64,000 nt of DNA from Paenibacillus phoenicis (lineage in GTDB: Bacteria > Bacillota > Bacilli > Paenibacillales > Paenibacillaceae). The position numbers and the translations under genes were made by a program. The stretch's first letter is position 1. Every line of letters begins with the position of its first letter. Under the pieces are notes generated by a model that did not search any database, was not told the DNA's origin, and saw only the letters and a list, made by a program, of their open reading frames with translations. The stretch covers positions 868,001 to 932,000 of the forward strand of contig NZ_JAYERP010000001.1 of the NCBI RefSeq assembly GCF_034718895.1, read 5' to 3'. This document shows positions 42,403 to 50,730 of this stretch, piece after piece.

Positions 42403-43395
42403 ATGGCACAAAGAACGGCTTATGAAGGCACTTATCAAGGAGAAAAAGCAGTTTGGCTCAAATCCGGGCGTTATGAGGCGGTGATGCTGCCGGAAATCGG
42501 CGGCAATCTGATCGCTTTCCGCGATGTCGAAAGCGGTTACCGTTTCTTGCGTGAGCCCGGTGAACAGGAGATGGAGGCGTTCAAAAGCAATCCCGGCGTC
42601 CACGGGATCCCGGTGCTGTTCCCGCCCAACCGTTATGAAGACGGACAATTCCCGTGGAAAGATGAAGTTCTTCAATTCCCGGTGAACGAGGCCGCAACTC
42701 ACAACCATTTGCACGGATTTCTACATACGACGGCCTGGGAGGTTGAGGATTTCGGACAGACCCCGTTGGAAAGTTACGTTTCTGTCAAAGTGTCGGTTGA
42801 CGAGAACCACGAGGTGTATCGGTACCTTCCCTTTAAATTTACAATGCGGCTGAGATATTCGTTGAGCGATGATGGCTTGGCTCAGCAGGTGTTCATCCGC
42901 AATGACGGCGACAAAGAGATGCCATGTCTGCTAGCCTTCCATACCGCGGTGAATGCACCGTTTGCGCCTGAAAGTACGGCAAAGGATTACAAGGTCAAGC
43001 TCACGATCGGGCAGCGTTGGCAAATGAGCGAGCGGATGCTCCCAACCGGATCCTTCCAGCCGCTGACAGATGAAGAAGAGCAGATGAAAGGGGAAGGCGT
43101 CTATCCGTTCTTCGCTTCGATGGATAACCATTACACGGCGGTACCGCAAAACGGCAGAAACCGGATGGAGCTGACCGATACGAAGCTCGGCAAGACGCTC
43201 GTGTATGACGTAGGGACCTCCTACAAGCAATGGATGATTTGGAATAACGGGGCGACGGAAGGCTTCTTCTGTCCGGAGCCGCAGATCAATCTGGTGAACG
43301 CACCAAAGTCGAATTTACCGGCAGAGGAAATTGGTCTGTTTAGCCTGCTTCCCGGCGAGATTTGGGAGGAACGCGCCCGTCTATACGTGAAATAA
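42403..43395 (+). CDS. Aldose 1-epimerase family protein
   Basis: A 330-residue beta-supersandwich enzyme of the galactose-mutarotase fold. Visible motifs: MLPEIGGNLIAFRDVE near the start, GIPVLFPPNRYEDGQF, the His of NHLHGFLHTTAWEV, and FHTAVNAPF in the middle. Family members interconvert alpha and beta anomers of hexoses. It would support the GH36 and GH94 activities in this window, but it is not in an operon with them. GGGAG lies before ATG 42403. Confidence 0.87.
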   Translation: MAQRTAYEGTYQGEKAVWLKSGRYEAVMLPEIGGNLIAFRDVESGYRFLREPGEQEMEAFKSNPGVHGIPVLFPPNRYEDGQFPWKDEVLQFPVNEAATHNHLHGFLHTTAWEVEDFGQTPLESYVSVKVSVDENHEVYRYLPFKFTMRLRYSLSDDGLAQQVFIRNDGDKEMPCLLAFHTAVNAPFAPESTAKDYKVKLTIGQRWQMSERMLPTGSFQPLTDEEEQMKGEGVYPFFASMDNHYTAVPQNGRNRMELTDTKLGKTLVYDVGTSYKQWMIWNNGATEGFFCPEPQINLVNAPKSNLPAEEIGLFSLLPGEIWEERARLYVK

Positions 43396-43407
43396 GAGGG
43401 ACAACGG

Positions 43408-43458
43408 AAAAAGCAGCCGACCCGGCCGTCTACGACGGTGCGAGTCAGGCTGCTTTTT
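43408..43458. terminator. Bidirectional terminator
   Basis: AAAAAGCAGCC pairs with GGCTGCTTTTT, enclosing a smaller CCGTC/GACGG stem. It lies between the convergent epimerase and LytTR genes. Confidence 0.85.
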
Positions 43459-43494
43459 GCCTTTGGCCGCTTGGCAGGTCAGTTCAGCGGAGGG

Positions 43495-43851
43495 TTAGTT
43501 CACTCCGGCAGTGACTTTGCCGCGTTGAGACGGGATCAGCCGTTTCAATTGCTCCAGATTACGTCTGGGGACCGAAATCGTCTTGATCCCATGCCGTTCA
43601 TCCCGGAACCAAACAACGTTATCGCGAATTTCCGAGACTTGGGTCAGGTTCACATAGCAGTTCGTGCTGATGCGGTAAAAGCGAGGGTCTGAGATCAACT
43701 TCGAGGTCTGTTCGGCGGATAATCTCTGTTTAATACTGTAATTCCGTCCATGGAAGCAAACCAGTCCGTGAGCTCCGATCTTGAAGAAATACGTCTCGTA
43801 AGGATTAAGATCCTCGTAGACGCCTCTTTCTTCGAGTCCGACGTTCATCAT
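43495..43851 (-). CDS. LytTR DNA-binding protein without receiver domain
   Basis: The protein has 118 residues, almost all of it one LytTR domain (YFFKIGAHGLVCFHGRNYSIKQRLSAEQTSKLISDPRFYRISTNCYVNLTQVSEIRDNVVWFRD…KTISVPRRNLEQLKRL). This beta-type domain normally binds DNA as the output of AgrA/LytR response regulators. Here no receiver or sensor gene is adjacent. AAAGGGGGA precedes ATG 43851. A -10 (TATACT) and a cre-like site lie upstream, suggesting carbon control. Confidence 0.85.
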   Translation of the reverse strand: MMNVGLEERGVYEDLNPYETYFFKIGAHGLVCFHGRNYSIKQRLSAEQTSKLISDPRFYRISTNCYVNLTQVSEIRDNVVWFRDERHGIKTISVPRRNLEQLKRLIPSQRGKVTAGVN

Positions 43852-43878
43852 TCCAAATCCCCCTTTAGAAGATGCTTT

Positions 43879-43892
43879 CGGAAGCGCTTACA
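43879..43892 (-). promoter_or_regulatory. cre-like site (CcpA) upstream of LytTR gene
   Basis: On the minus strand TGTAAGCGCTTCCG fits the cre consensus TGNAANCGNWNNCW at 13 of 14 positions. It directly follows a TATACT -10 element, a position where CcpA would block transcription. Confidence 0.5.
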
Positions 43893-44042
43893 GTATATCA
43901 TATTTTATCTGGTTTGGGTAGCTGGCCTCATTTCAGTTTCAAATTTAACTTTATCCCGGGCGAGACTGGACTTTTTGGGTGAATTACGGAAAAATATGGG
44001 GGACATCATTTAAACAAGCTTCATATGAAGGAGGAATTTCAC

Positions 44043-45119
44043 TTGTCAGTCTCACAACAACGATTGCTGATATTTGTGGGATCGTATGCTGAAGCGAGCG
44101 ATCCCGGAGTTTACACATATGAAATGGATTTGGACGCAGGGGAGCTCCGTCTCCTGGATCAAGCGTCCGGGTTAAAGAACCCCACATTCCTGGGCATCCA
44201 TCAAGATTCCCGCAAGGTGTACGCGATTTCCGAAACGACCTTGGGAGGGGAGCGGATCGGGGAAGTTGTTGCGTTTGATGTGGATGCGGGCGGCAAGCTT
44301 CGTGAATTGAACCGGGAAGTGACGATTCGCCCTTCCTCCTCGCATATTCAACTTGACCGCAGCGGTCGATTTGCCGCCGTATCGGGGTATCACGGAGGGA
44401 ACGTTGGCCTTGTGGCACTTCAAGCAGACGGAACCGTGGGCAAGTTGGTTGACGAGCGCCAGCATGAAGGGCAAGGGGCTGATCCGGTGCGCCAAGATCG
44501 TCCGCATCCCCATTCTGTTACTTTCAGCCCGGATAACCGATACGCGTTGGTGGCCGACTTGGGGTTGGACCGCATTTTCGTCTATTCGTTTGAACCTGAA
44601 TCCGGACAGCTGGTTTACCGAAGCGAAGCGTCTACGCCGCCGGGGGCTGGTCCGCGACATCTTGCATTCCATCCGAACGGGCAGTGGCTTTATTCCATCA
44701 ATGAAGTGAATTCCTCGATTTCTCTTTTTTCTTATGATGCAACAACCGGAGAGCTGGCCTTGCAGGACACCGTACCCACGTTGCCTGCTGATTATACCGG
44801 GGAGAACACCACGGCAGAGGTAGCCATTTCGGCAGACGGCCGTTATCTGTACGGTTCCAATCGCGGCCATGACAGCTTAGTGCAGTTTGCAATCGATCCG
44901 GAGAGCGGACGGCTTACCTTGGTTGAACATGTCTCCAGCGAAGGCGGTCATCCGCGGCATTTTGCGCTTACCCCGGACGGTAAACATCTGATTGCGGCGA
45001 ACCGGGATAACAACTTGCTGGCTGTCTTTACGGTTGATCCCGATAGCGGACGCTTAACGTTTACCGGCCGAACCGTATCCGTATCCAAGCCGGTTTGCGT
45101 AAAGCCGGTATGGTTCTAA
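44043..45119 (+). CDS. Lactonase family beta-propeller (6-phosphogluconolactonase-like)
   Basis: A 358-residue seven-bladed propeller of the YkgB/Pgl type, which hydrolyses 6-phosphogluconolactone in the oxidative pentose phosphate route or related lactones. Repeated blade motifs are visible (LLIFVGSYAEASDPGVYTYEMD; RPHPHSVTFSPDNRYALVADLGLDRIFVYSF; GGHPRHFALTPDGKHLIAANRDNNLLAVFTVD). I prefer TTG 44043 since AAGGAGG lies eight bases upstream; ATG 44025 lies before that SD. The 18 bases from AAGGAGG through TTG are the same as in the IS110 transposase leader. Confidence 0.88.
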   Translation: MSVSQQRLLIFVGSYAEASDPGVYTYEMDLDAGELRLLDQASGLKNPTFLGIHQDSRKVYAISETTLGGERIGEVVAFDVDAGGKLRELNREVTIRPSSSHIQLDRSGRFAAVSGYHGGNVGLVALQADGTVGKLVDERQHEGQGADPVRQDRPHPHSVTFSPDNRYALVADLGLDRIFVYSFEPESGQLVYRSEASTPPGAGPRHLAFHPNGQWLYSINEVNSSISLFSYDATTGELALQDTVPTLPADYTGENTTAEVAISADGRYLYGSNRGHDSLVQFAIDPESGRLTLVEHVSSEGGHPRHFALTPDGKHLIAANRDNNLLAVFTVDPDSGRLTFTGRTVSVSKPVCVKPVWF

Positions 45120-45207
45120 CTATTTTATTTGCAAAGTCTTAACGGCTCGCTTAAGATTAACGCAGGGGAATACCCTCCAGTAACTGTGAAGGAGCCGTTT
45201 GTGACTC

Positions 45208-46284
45208 ATGACGTTTTTTAAGGAACTGTTTCAAATGGCGGGATTCCGCAGGGTGCTTGCCCTGCTGTTTGTCGTCCTCGTTTTGTATTTCGCCCGCAGT
45301 ATGCTGAATATGCTGCTCATTACGTTTATTCTGACGTATTTAATCAATCGGCTGCACAATTTCATCAGCCGGAACGTAGCCAAGGTGATTCGCATCAATC
45401 GAACCGTCACCGTGCTGTTTATTTACGTCGTGCTAATTACCTTGCTTGGTTCCGCCATCTACTATTATATGCCGGTGCTGCTTACCGAGCTGACCGACTT
45501 GGTTAACCAGGTGATTTCGTTCTATTCGAACCCGCCGGTGCTCCCGGATAACCCGATTTTGAATTACATCGTGGAGTACTTGAAAGATATCGATCTATCG
45601 GCATATATTAACAACGGGTTTACGTTCTTGCTCAGCACGCTGACGGATATCGGCGAATGGAGCTTAAATCTGTTCATCGCGATCGTACTCAGCTTGTTCT
45701 TCCTGCTGGAGAAAGAGAAGGTCACGAACTTTGCCGTCCAGTTTCGGGAAAGCCGGATCGGAGGGTTGTTCAAGGAGCTGGAGTACTTCGGTCGCAAATT
45801 CGTTCAGTCCTTCGGCAAAGTGATTGAAGTGCAGTTTTTGATTGCAACGGTAAATGCGGTATTATCGACCATTTTCCTATGGATTTTAGGGTTTCCGAAT
45901 CTGATCGCCCTGGCGATCATGATCTTCCTGCTAGGGCTTGTTCCAGTTATGGGGGTTATCATTTCGCTGATTCCGCTGTGTGCGATCGCTTTTAAAATTG
46001 GCGGATTGATCAAAATCGTCTATGTCCTCATCATGATCGCGCTTGTTCATGCAGTTGAAACGTACTTCTTAAACCCGAAATTCATGTCCAACAAAACGCA
46101 TTTGCCGATTTTTTTCACCTTCCTCATTCTGCTGGTCTCTGAGCATTTCCTTGGGGTCTGGGGACTGATCGTTGGTGTACCGATCTTTATCTTCCTGTTG
46201 GATATCGTTGAGGTTCCCGTAGGAGGGACTCCACATAAAGCGGTAGGACCTGCAGTGGAGACGGGGGCGCCGGAAGAGAAATAA
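45208..46284 (+). CDS. AI-2E family transporter
   Basis: A 358-residue membrane protein with about eight helices arranged as in the AI-2E/PerM/YtvI family. Two or three N-terminal helices, a polar stretch (residues ~100-150), then FLIATVNAVLSTIFLWILGFPNLIALAIMIFLLGLVPVMGVIISLIP, the conserved core. The polar C-terminus is rich in Pro and Gly. Family members export autoinducer-2 or act as Na+/H+ antiporters; the role here is not determined. AAGGAG lies 13 bases before ATG 45208, a long spacing. Confidence 0.85.
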   Translation: MTFFKELFQMAGFRRVLALLFVVLVLYFARSMLNMLLITFILTYLINRLHNFISRNVAKVIRINRTVTVLFIYVVLITLLGSAIYYYMPVLLTELTDLVNQVISFYSNPPVLPDNPILNYIVEYLKDIDLSAYINNGFTFLLSTLTDIGEWSLNLFIAIVLSLFFLLEKEKVTNFAVQFRESRIGGLFKELEYFGRKFVQSFGKVIEVQFLIATVNAVLSTIFLWILGFPNLIALAIMIFLLGLVPVMGVIISLIPLCAIAFKIGGLIKIVYVLIMIALVHAVETYFLNPKFMSNKTHLPIFFTFLILLVSEHFLGVWGLIVGVPIFIFLLDIVEVPVGGTPHKAVGPAVETGAPEEK

Positions 46285-46301
46285 ATCGTTAGATCATGCA
46301 A

Positions 46302-46341
46302 AACCGCTGAGCGTACCTTTTAGGCCGCCCAGCGGTTTTTT
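46302..46341. terminator. Terminator between convergent genes
   Basis: AACCGCTGAGCG pairs with CGCCCAGCGGTT, followed by TTTTTT. Confidence 0.85.
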
Positions 46342-46369
46342 CACGGTTGTCCGTAGTTATTCACCTGGG

Positions 46370-46912
46370 TCAGTGAACCATATGGCTCCAGTTGACCTTG
46401 TTATTTTGGTAATCCGCTGCAGGCTGTCCCGGTATCCGGTCCTTCCAGTTGCGGTTGATGACCTTCTTCAACTTGTCCGGAAGCTTGGACTTCATTTTGT
46501 CCGCTTTTTCCTGGTCGATTTTGCCCTCAGCCAGCGCTTTGTCGATATTCCGGTTCGCGGACTCGGTCAGCTTCTTCAGATATTCCTCTTCGCTCCAGCC
46601 TTTCTCGGCCTGCACGACTTGCAGCAATGTCTTGCCTTGCTTCAGTTGGTCTACCAGGGCTTTGGGCTCGATTCCCAGCATTTCGGCCGTATCTTTGACG
46701 ATGTGACCGCCGCGGAAATGGCCGTGCGGGTGATGCTTATGCGGCTTGGTTTCCGTCTGCGACGGACTTGGACTCACCTGCGGCGTTTGATCCGCCGGAG
46801 CGCCGGTTTCCGCATATGCGGTGCCCGCCGTAGCAGCCGAACCGGCAGCCAGCAGAAGTGCAAGGGTCAATTTGCCAGCCATCGGTTTCAAGTTCTCCAT
46901 AAACATGGACAT
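46370..46912 (-). CDS. Secreted His-rich helical protein
   Basis: The protein has 180 residues with a signal peptide (LTLALLLAAGSAATAGTAYA, cleavage at about residue 34). Residues ~37-56 are a Pro/Ser/Thr linker; 57-71 are His-rich (KPHKHHPHGHFRGGH), possibly metal-binding. The remainder is helical with an LGIEPKALVDQLKQGKTLLQVVQAEKGWSEEEYLKKLTE motif, like the YckD/DUF2680-type repeats of Bacillales. GAGGTG precedes ATG 46912. It is monocistronic. The function is unknown; an envelope or metal-handling role is a guess. Confidence 0.78.
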   Translation of the reverse strand: MSMFMENLKPMAGKLTLALLLAAGSAATAGTAYAETGAPADQTPQVSPSPSQTETKPHKHHPHGHFRGGHIVKDTAEMLGIEPKALVDQLKQGKTLLQVVQAEKGWSEEEYLKKLTESANRNIDKALAEGKIDQEKADKMKSKLPDKLKKVINRNWKDRIPGQPAADYQNNKVNWSHMVH

Positions 46913-47053
46913 TTTTCACCTCTTCGTATAGAATTATTTGGTCCTTGCCTTTATCAGTTTTGACCAAAAACAGGCAGGATATCTGAGATGAACCTTAATA
47001 TTTGTTAAAATTTTGCTTAAAATAAATGGAATGTGCTGGGGGACGTAGGGGGA

Positions 47054-48082
47054 ATGGAAGTGACATTTGGCGCAAGAATGCTAAAAACGGGGGTTGCGGT
47101 TACACTGGCTTTATATGCCGGTACTTTACTGGGATTATCCTCGCCGGTGATCGCGGCGATCGCCGCGATTTTTGCCATGCAGCCGACCATTTATCGTTCC
47201 TGGCGTTACTTGATCGATCAGCTGCAGACGAATACGCTTGGGGCCGTGTTAGCGATGCTGGGCGGCATGGTCTTCTCCAATGAACCCATCGCCGTAGGGC
47301 TGGTTTGCATTCTAGTGATCATGATCTGTCTGCAGCTGAAAATGGGGGATACGATTGGCATTACACTGGTTACGGTCGTGTCCGTGATGGAGGCGTCAGG
47401 CCAGTGGGAATTTGCGTTAAACCGTTTTCTGTTGAGCTTAATTGGTATTTTTTCAGCTTTTATTATCAACATCGTCTTGTTCCCGCCCAAACCAAAGGTA
47501 CAGTTCGAGCAACAGGTCCGGCAAACGTTTGATCGGCTGTCGCTGCTGCTAAGAACGGCGATTTCCGATGAGATTAAGGAAGCGGTGTTCCGGTCCGATA
47601 AGCGTAAACTTGAGGATACCATCAGCCAATTAGCAGATAAGTATAAGCTGATGGAGGAGGATCAGAAGAAAATCAAAGCACCGAAATTTAGCGACCATCG
47701 TCAACTTGTGGTGTATAAGCAAATGCTGCGCACGCTTCGCCAAGGGCTTGAGGTGCTGAACGCGGTGGAGCAGCATTATTTCCAGGCGGCTCGCACGCCG
47801 GAATTAAATCAAGAATTTGACGAGCATCTGGAGAAGCTGACCAAATTCCACGAGCATGTCATGCTGAAGTTTGATGACAAGCTGAAGCCGGGCTACTGCG
47901 AATCGATGCAGTTCGAAACGGAAAACGACGAATTCCTGCGGCGGATGCTGGACCGATATGCAGCCGAGCGCACAGGCGTGTTGCGCTTATCCATCGTGTC
48001 AGCCGAAATGTATGAATACGGTCACCAATTGGAGCGGCTCAACCGGTTGGCAGATCACTCCACAGCAGCGACCGGCGATTAA
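47054..48082 (+). CDS. FUSC/aromatic-acid exporter family protein
   Basis: A ~342-residue protein. Six hydrophobic helices (residues ~5-140; LKTGVAVTLALYAGTLLGLSSPVIAAIAAIFAMQPTIYRSW…) form half an FUSC/DUF939 membrane unit. The C-terminal ~190 residues are a cytoplasmic helical domain. This is the Bacillales aromatic-acid-exporter-like type; the actual substrate is unknown. The start is uncertain: GTG 47033, ATG 47054 and GTG 47060 are in frame, and the GGGGG runs fit the last two best. A terminator follows. Confidence 0.82.
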   Translation: MEVTFGARMLKTGVAVTLALYAGTLLGLSSPVIAAIAAIFAMQPTIYRSWRYLIDQLQTNTLGAVLAMLGGMVFSNEPIAVGLVCILVIMICLQLKMGDTIGITLVTVVSVMEASGQWEFALNRFLLSLIGIFSAFIINIVLFPPKPKVQFEQQVRQTFDRLSLLLRTAISDEIKEAVFRSDKRKLEDTISQLADKYKLMEEDQKKIKAPKFSDHRQLVVYKQMLRTLRQGLEVLNAVEQHYFQAARTPELNQEFDEHLEKLTKFHEHVMLKFDDKLKPGYCESMQFETENDEFLRRMLDRYAAERTGVLRLSIVSAEMYEYGHQLERLNRLADHSTAATGD

Positions 48083-48092
48083 TGGGAATAAC

Positions 48093-48123
48093 AAAAAAGT
48101 CCTGCCTTTAAGGCAGGACTTTC
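48093..48123 (+). terminator. Intrinsic terminator
   Basis: AGTCCTGCCT pairs with AGGCAGGACT around TTA, followed by TTTC; A run upstream. Confidence 0.82.
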
Positions 48124-48248
48124 ATGTCATTCATCGTGTAAACATAGATTGATAAGTAAAGTTCATCTTGGTACAATAAAAGATAGACTATCAATCGTTG
48201 TTGCAGATCAGATTTCATCCAAATCAATTTTAACATGCTTTTTATCAT

Positions 48249-48276
48249 TTGTCAAGATATCAGCTGTAGATAAAGT
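48249..48276 (+). promoter_or_regulatory. Probable promoter of helD
   Basis: TTGTCA, 16-bp spacer, TAAAGT, ending 27 bp before the TTG start. Confidence 0.4.
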
Positions 48277-48303
48277 TAGATGTCATTCAAGGGAGCGATT
48301 TAA

Positions 48304-50649
48304 TTGGACCATACAGATCAGGCATGGCAGGAAGAACAGCGCCGCGTGGAGTACGTGGCCGACCAAATCGACGCCAGAATCCGCAAGCTGGAGCGGGAGG
48401 TTGGCAGCGTACGCGGCGATGTCGTTGAGATGCGGAAGAACTTTTGGGACGAAGTAACGGTGAACTTCAGCGAAGCGGATGATGTCGGTGAAACGTCAAC
48501 TAGCTTACGGCAGCAGTCCCAGGTGCTCGCAGAGCGGGAGAAAAGCCACCAGCATGCCTCTATCGCGTTGGGGAAGCTGAAACGTCTAAAGCAGTCTCCT
48601 TATTTCGGGCGCATTGATTTCGCTGAAGACGGCGAACCGGTGGAAGCCATCTATCTTGGGATTGCTTCATTGCTCGAAGAGGGGGATGAAACGTTCCTCG
48701 TCTATGATTGGCGTGCCCCGATTTCCAATCTCTATTATGACAGCGTTCCGGGTCCGGCTTCCTATGAGACGCCGTCCGGTACGATCAAAGGGACGATGAC
48801 GCTAAAACGTCAGTTCGTGATCAACGGGCGCCGCATCAAGGTGATGTTCGACACCGGCGTCACGATTGGCGACGAGCTGCTGCAGCAGGTGTTAAGCCGC
48901 AGCTCTGATGCGCAGATGAAGAGCATCGTGGCCACGATCCAGCGTGAGCAAAATAAAATCATCCGCAACGATCGCAGCCGGATGCTGATCGTGCAAGGGG
49001 CCGCCGGCAGCGGCAAGACATCGGCCGCCTTGCAGAGGGTCGCTTACTTGCTTTATAAGCACCGCGAGGTGCTGCAAGCGGATCAGATGATTTTGTTCTC
49101 GCCCAATCCGATGTTTAACAGCTATGTTTCAACGGTGCTTCCGGAGCTGGGCGAAGAAAATATGCTGCAAACGACGTTCCAGGAGTATCTGGAGCATCGG
49201 CTCGGAAGAGAATTCCAGCTCGAAGACCCGTTTGTACAAATCGAATTTGTCCTCTCTGCTCCTGAGGATAAGGCTTATCAAGCTCGGGTCAGCGGAATCC
49301 GTTTTAAATCGTCGGTACAGTTCCTGCATGCGATCACGCGGTATAAGGAACTGCTGGAGCAGAAAGGGATGATCTTTAAACCGCTCCGCTTTCAAGGCAA
49401 GGAAATTGTTGGCGTGGAGGAAATTGCCCGGCAATTTTATGCTTATGATCCCGCGATCCGGCTGGCCAACCGTTGTGAGCTGTTAAAAGATTGGCTGCTG
49501 AAGGCCATCGCGGCCTTTGGTAAGTCCGAGCTGGATCAGCCTTGGGTAGAGGAACAAATTCAGCTGCTGGATGCAGAGGACTACCAGCGGGCTTACCAGC
49601 GCATGCGGCGCAAGCAGCATGGTAAAAGTCCTTCATTCAGCGATTACGAGGATGAGAAGACGATTTTGGCCAAAATGGTTGTCAGCGATCGTCTTAAACC
49701 GCTCCGGAAATGGGTCAAATCGCTGCGGTTCGTTGATGTGACGCGTCTATATATGCAGCTGTTCAGCGACCTGACGATCTTCCGGGAAGTCCATCAAGAA
49801 GAGCTTCCAGATCAGTGGGAAGATATCTGTGAGCAAACGCTGCAGAAGATTGCGGGGGGCGAGCTGTTCTATGAAGATATTACGCCTTTCCTCTATTTAA
49901 AAGAGCTGCTGCTTGGCTTCCGGTCCAACACGTCGATCCGTCACGTCATTATCGACGAAGCGCAGGATTATTCGCCGTTCCAGCTGTTCTTCCTGAAGCG
50001 GCTGTTCCCGCGGGCCAAAATGACGGCGCTCGGCGACTTGAACCAGGCGATTTATGCTCACGCCTCGGTGCTTCAGCAGTCTTCTGTATTCAGCGATTTG
50101 TACGGTGCGGAGGAGAGCGAGTTGATTACGCTGGAGCAAAGCTACCGTTCCACCCGCCAAATTGTTGAGTTCACCCGCGAGATGATCCCTGGCGGGGAGG
50201 CGATCGTTCCGTTTAACCGGGAAGGCGAGATGCCGGAGGTTCACCTGGTTGACGATGCAGATAAGCTCCACGCTTCGCTGGAGGCAACGATCGGTCAGCT
50301 GCGCGCGGACGGATATGAATCGATTGCCGTCATCTGTAAAACGGCGGAGGAAAGCAAGCAAGCCTACGATCGGCTTAGCGCTAAGCTGCCGGCCAAGCTG
50401 ATCAAGAAGACGACGTTATCCTTTGAGAAAGGGGTTCATGTCATTCCGGCGTATTTGGCCAAAGGTGTGGAGTTCGATGCGGTACTGATTTACGACGGTT
50501 CCGACCGGAAGTACACGAGAGAAGCCGAACGGAAGTTGTTTTATACGGCCTGCACAAGAGCGATGCACTTGCTGCGCATTTACTCCGTAGGCGAACCTAG
50601 CCGGTTTATCCGGGAAGCTTCGAAATCAACCTATATTCTGGTTCCTTGA
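48304..50649 (+). CDS. helD: RNA polymerase recycling motor HelD
   Basis: A 781-residue superfamily-1 helicase-like ATPase that frees RNA polymerase from stalled or terminated complexes. The N-terminal ~110 residues are a charged coiled coil (QEEQRRVEYVADQIDARIRKLEREV) that reaches into the secondary channel. Walker A is VQGAAGSGKTSAAL (residues ~225-240), Walker B IIDEAQDYSPFQ, and motifs YRSTRQIVEF and VHVIPAYLAKGVEFDAV follow; the end is TACTRAM. Length and the YDWRAPISNLYYD box match HelD of B. subtilis. It starts at TTG 48304 after AAGGGAG. Confidence 0.93.
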   Translation: MDHTDQAWQEEQRRVEYVADQIDARIRKLEREVGSVRGDVVEMRKNFWDEVTVNFSEADDVGETSTSLRQQSQVLAEREKSHQHASIALGKLKRLKQSPYFGRIDFAEDGEPVEAIYLGIASLLEEGDETFLVYDWRAPISNLYYDSVPGPASYETPSGTIKGTMTLKRQFVINGRRIKVMFDTGVTIGDELLQQVLSRSSDAQMKSIVATIQREQNKIIRNDRSRMLIVQGAAGSGKTSAALQRVAYLLYKHREVLQADQMILFSPNPMFNSYVSTVLPELGEENMLQTTFQEYLEHRLGREFQLEDPFVQIEFVLSAPEDKAYQARVSGIRFKSSVQFLHAITRYKELLEQKGMIFKPLRFQGKEIVGVEEIARQFYAYDPAIRLANRCELLKDWLLKAIAAFGKSELDQPWVEEQIQLLDAEDYQRAYQRMRRKQHGKSPSFSDYEDEKTILAKMVVSDRLKPLRKWVKSLRFVDVTRLYMQLFSDLTIFREVHQEELPDQWEDICEQTLQKIAGGELFYEDITPFLYLKELLLGFRSNTSIRHVIIDEAQDYSPFQLFFLKRLFPRAKMTALGDLNQAIYAHASVLQQSSVFSDLYGAEESELITLEQSYRSTRQIVEFTREMIPGGEAIVPFNREGEMPEVHLVDDADKLHASLEATIGQLRADGYESIAVICKTAEESKQAYDRLSAKLPAKLIKKTTLSFEKGVHVIPAYLAKGVEFDAVLIYDGSDRKYTREAERKLFYTACTRAMHLLRIYSVGEPSRFIREASKSTYILVP

Positions 50650-50730
50650 CAGCGGTATAATTTCGGCTAAATGTATCACACTAACCGGGTCTGTTTAAAC
50701 TTCATTCGTGAAGGGTGGCCTGATGGTTAG

